Positions 61,108 to 64,000 of a DNA stretch of 64,000 bases are shown here, in pieces. A program made the translations under genes and the position numbers. Below the pieces are notes generated by a model. The model made no database searches. It had not been told where the DNA came from and saw only the letters and a list, made by a program, of their open reading frames with translations. Source of the DNA: Sanguinoderma infundibulare (taxonomy: Eukaryota; Basidiomycota; Agaricomycetes; Polyporales; Polyporaceae); NCBI GenBank assembly GCA_032821775.1, contig JAVLRN010000002.1:2170001-2234000 (forward strand), given 5' to 3'. Position 1 is the stretch's first letter, and each line of letters opens with the position of its first letter.

Positions 61108-62624
61108 ACTTTCCTCTCACTCGCCATGTCGTCTCTCTCCTCTCGTCGCCCCCCCAGGTGTCCCCCACCTTATCCAACAAATGAAGATGGATGACAAGGC
61201 TACACTCCCGACCACTCACTACAGCTGGCAGTTCACGCTACTGACACGCCTTCATATGCTCCAGGAATCTTGGCAGGAGCTCAACCACTCCTTCGCTGCC
61301 CTCGAACTCTGCGCTTCCAATGCTAGATCCCAATTCTCGCATCTCATTGTGGAGGGCGGAGGGCCCCTTGTCTAGGTGAGTACCATCCCCTCCTCGCAGA
61401 GCACCCTCTGCATCCCCAATGCCGTCCACTCCACCATCCAGCTCCCCCAGATCCCATCTGCAGGCGCTCATGTCTCCTGCACCTCATCACATAGGCTCAG
61501 CTCTTCCCAGCACTTCCCCTCCATCTCCCTGCCCCCACCGCTGAGCACAACATCCAGTCATGTGTGTCCCCGTGCCAGAAGCATGGATGCAGGCTACAAT
61601 GGCCCTCTTTGCGGTCCAGGCGCACCCCCTCCTGCCAAGTGGCCCTGCAGCGACCGTGAAGATGACCGTAGCTGTGCCAGGTGGTACAGTCTTTCGGTAC
61701 GTTTCCATTCACCCACTATCCCGCTATGCTATTAATTATAGCTCACTGTTGCCTCTCCAGCCATCAAACTCTCCTCATCCAGTGTACCTTTCAAATGGCC
61801 ACGCCCCCGACCACTCACCTCAGCTCGCAGTCCATGCTACCACTGCTGCCGCTCTTCACCCCCACTACCAGCAGTACCCACACCCCTCCCACTCCCACGC
61901 TGATGATCTTCACTACCCATACCCTGATCAGCATCGTTCGTGCCACCGGGGCCGCTCAACCTCTCACAGACAGTCCTCCCGCAGTCATTCGCGTTCCTGT
62001 GCCTCCACCAGCAGCTCGAGGACATGCTCATCAAGGCCACGACCACCGGTGACAACAAAGCTCCCCACCCCCATGGCCATCGTGCCATCAACCCTCCACA
62101 ACATCTGGCACACCACCATTCGACTTCTCCCAGACACAACTATCACCTCGGGGTTCCGTTGTGGCATGCCTGGGCGCGTGCATCCTCCATGCTTGTTGGC
62201 TGCGGCGTCGTGGTCCCTGGCCAGATCATGTCTCCTCCTGGGCCACTGGTCGCCCCTGGCCAGTCACGGATGTTCCAAATGCACATCTTCACACCCCCTG
62301 TCACTGGTGCGCCTGTCAAGAAGTCCAAGAAAGGTGCGGCGGGCTCGCTCAGTGGCAACAGGAGCATACTGACTTTGGGTGTGCCTGAGATTGTCACTCT
62401 TGATCTGATGAGCATATATGCTGACATCCCTTGCACCCTCTTGGATTACAACAGCTAGAGGAGTCAACCTTTCATCTGGATTCTCTGTAGCTACATCAAT
62501 GTATTAGTTATACTCAATATACACTTTTCATGTCTATCTTCAATCTGGTGTGTGCAAGTTCTGGACAGCCCAGCAAATCTCTGAGATACTGAATCTGTAG
62601 TCCTACATTAGGAACCATTAGGAA

Positions 62625-62662
62625 GGATTAGGGATAAAGTAGTGCTACTTTATCCCTAATCC
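62625..62662. repeat. Subterminal 38-base hairpin of TE-B
   Basis: GGATTAGGGATAAAGTAG and its exact reverse complement are separated by TG. TE-A has a longer, partly duplicated version at about 4779-4862. It lies about 140 bp from the element end. Confidence 0.8.
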
Positions 62663-63402
62663 TTCTAAAAAAAAAGGGGACCTCCCTAATCTTAGGGAGC
62701 AGTTAGGCTAATGTTCCCTAACTCACTATTGCTTCTTATTTAGACCTAATTCCTACTTTTTAGTTGTATTTCCACCAAATTAGCCTGGGGAGGTTTTTCC
62801 AGAGCAAGCGGTCAGTGGTCATTGAATCCTCAGACACACCATCCTCCGAGGTGCACTCTACACCTGAGCATGAACACCACTCTTCCCAGTGTACCGCCGT
62901 GGATTCCCCTCAACTCCCCGCTTCACGGTCGGACTGCTACGTGACCATTGTCGGCTTGACAATCTCCGCAAGCAGTGCCTTAACGGACTGCGACAAATCC
63001 GAGCCCATCCCCCTTAAGCCATGTGAGAGCATCCCGCACTTGGTGGTCATCGAGTCATCGGTCGTACCCTCCGCTGAGGTGCGCTTGATGCCCCAGCGCG
63101 AGTTCAGCTCTTTCGAGTTGGCTGCTTCGGCTTCTCCTCAAGTCCCGGCCTCACCGGACTGCTCCGCGACCATGATCCTCTCCGTGAGCAGTGCCCCGAC
63201 ATACCACAGCGTCTCAATGATCTCTAGCGCAACCCATGTGGACCCGCCGTCATCCGCTGGGAAGACTTGCATCAGCACCCTGGTCGCGCTATCCTTCTCG
63301 CCCCCGCACAAGCCGTGGATCAAGCGGTTCATTGGCGCCATCAAGAGGTGTTTCAAGCCTGCCGGTCGTTGCGCGAAGGGAGTTACTACCGATGCGAACT
63401 GA

Positions 63403-64000
63403 ACGGCTCGACCGTCCCCCTTACCCCCTCCTCTCCTCGCATTCTCTCTCCCACCGGCACGACAACCCCATCCGCCTCCTCCTTGTGGCAACTGTCTGAT
63501 TCGGTTCAAATTGCTACCGCTCATGATCGTCTTTCTTTTCGTTCTTTTCTGGTTCTGGTTTCTCCTTCATCTCACCATCCACTGGCATCTGGCAACGCTC
63601 ACCTGCAACTCGTCTCTAGTCAGCTTAACTCGGATTTCTCGCCTCTCCTATTTCGGATTTCCTGTCTTCTGTGTCGCGGGTTATGTGTGTCCTAATTCGG
63701 TTTCTCTGCTCCCGAAGTCGGTCTGTTTCTCTCCTGCCCGTGTGCAGATATCTCTTGTTCCGTCGGCCTCGGTCTCGGGTCTCTTCTGCGTCTGACCCAG
63801 CTTTAAGCGTCGTCCTCATCTGCATAGTATTCGGTGTGTCCCAGCGGCCCAGATCCGGTTACATTGTTTGGCTAGCGTAGGATCCAGAATCGATCCGAAT
63901 TCATCCCTTCGTTTACCCAGAATCCATGTCCTCTGCGAGTGACAAACCACTGTCAAGACCATCGCCCTTTATGGCTTGGAGCCAGATCTGCAGGACGACG
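63403..64000. repeat. 3' flank of kinase copy 4
   Basis: Shares with the copy 2 and copy 3 flanks TTGTGGCAACTGTCTGA, GGTTCAAATTGCTAC and the TTCGGTGTGTCC region (63831), to about 63890. The last 110 bp to the window end show no feature. Confidence 0.6.

Larger units (their letters stand above)
59552..62802. mobile_element. TE-B: 3.25 kb TIR element with different gene cargo
   Basis: Begins CAGGAAAACCCTCCCAAGCT and ends AGCCTGGGGAGGTTTTTCCAG. It is the same family as TE-A but opposite in orientation. Shared parts are about 300 bp at each end, the central hairpin (61048-61107) and a block at about 60,400-60,690 matching TE-A 6530-6800. Left-half cargo (minus strand, 60,960-60,700) reads in exon-like pieces NQYTGGDYEV, GNNYDHRVSESGGHGYHYIN and GGSYYHSNDDGSRF, similar to small Gly/Tyr/Ser-rich fungal proteins. 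Right-half cargo (61560-62458, plus) contains SFAFLCLHQQLEDMLIKATT and GAPVKKSKKGAAGSL, unrecognised. No transposase. No clean target duplication; AGAGCA occurs near both flanks. Confidence 0.72.
58150..63402 (+). pseudogene. AGC-like kinase, copy 4: 5' truncated, split by TE-B, catalytic Asp lost
   Basis: The homology starts inside the catalytic loop region (HILIDNEGHVVLSNFGYAHAF) with no glycine loop, VAVK lysine or HRD. DFG is changed to NFG and APE to APK, so it could not work even if joined. Exon borders match copies 1-3 (LLEGK then GTAAGC; MIHR then GTGCAT; MVAREPERRARWNVIKTHPW). The tail is open to CESI at about 59547, is interrupted by TE-B (59552-62802), and resumes as SVVIESSDTPSSEVHSTP. 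The end PHKPWIKRFIGAIKRCFKP and a stop at 63400-63402 are kept. Three tail units are present against one in copy 2 and two in copy 3. Confidence 0.87.

Overview
The window reads as nuclear DNA of a basidiomycete, most likely an Agaricomycete of polypore type. Genes are split by many 50-65 bp GT-AG introns, intergenic gaps are short, and the proteins are fungal: mitochondrial Hsp70, eIF4G, RER1, HUB1, PCL-type cyclins and an F-box/WD40 protein. Gypsy and Copia retrotransposons are also present. Coordinates of multi-exon genes run from start to stop codon with introns included. Function calls rest on motifs recognised by eye; no database search was possible.

Layout: (1) 1-8060 is a transposon graveyard. 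The 3' end and 3' LTR of a Gypsy element (1-1805) sit inside a Copia pol gene. That gene is cut again by a solo LTR (1959-3046) and abuts a 3.4 kb terminal-inverted-repeat element (TE-A, 4640-8060) carrying decayed pieces of host transcription-factor genes. (2) 8184-17206 holds two copies of an AGC-like protein kinase gene, one dead and one intact, around a DUF3445 haem enzyme gene. (3) 18055-37479 is a conserved core: RER1, a glycerate-kinase-like P-loop kinase, tRNA-Thr, HUB1, a PTRHD1-like protein, a PCL-type cyclin, mitochondrial Hsp70 with a perfect heat-shock element, eIF4G and an amidohydrolase. (4) 38355-41597 is a head-to-head pair of paralogous genes of unknown function around repeated CCG-N8-CGG palindromes. 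(5) 42409-50663 has an APH-fold kinase gene, a stranded piece of RER1, a third (intact) AGC-like kinase and a steroid 5-alpha-reductase-like gene. (6) 50664-58006 has an F-box/WD40 gene cut at its 5' end, a 2.1 kb near-perfect palindrome and a cyclin-like gene. (7) 58150-64000 is a fourth, dead kinase copy split by a second TIR element (TE-B, 59552-62802).

Most unusual content: first, the four-copy kinase family, duplicated at DNA level with promoter and 3' flank; one block even carries the last exon and part of an intron of RER1. Second, TE-A and TE-B, which share ends and a central hairpin but carry different gene cargo. Third, the 1,026 bp-arm palindrome with tRNA-like promoters near both ends. 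Fourth, an LTR with seven perfect TGACTCA sites.
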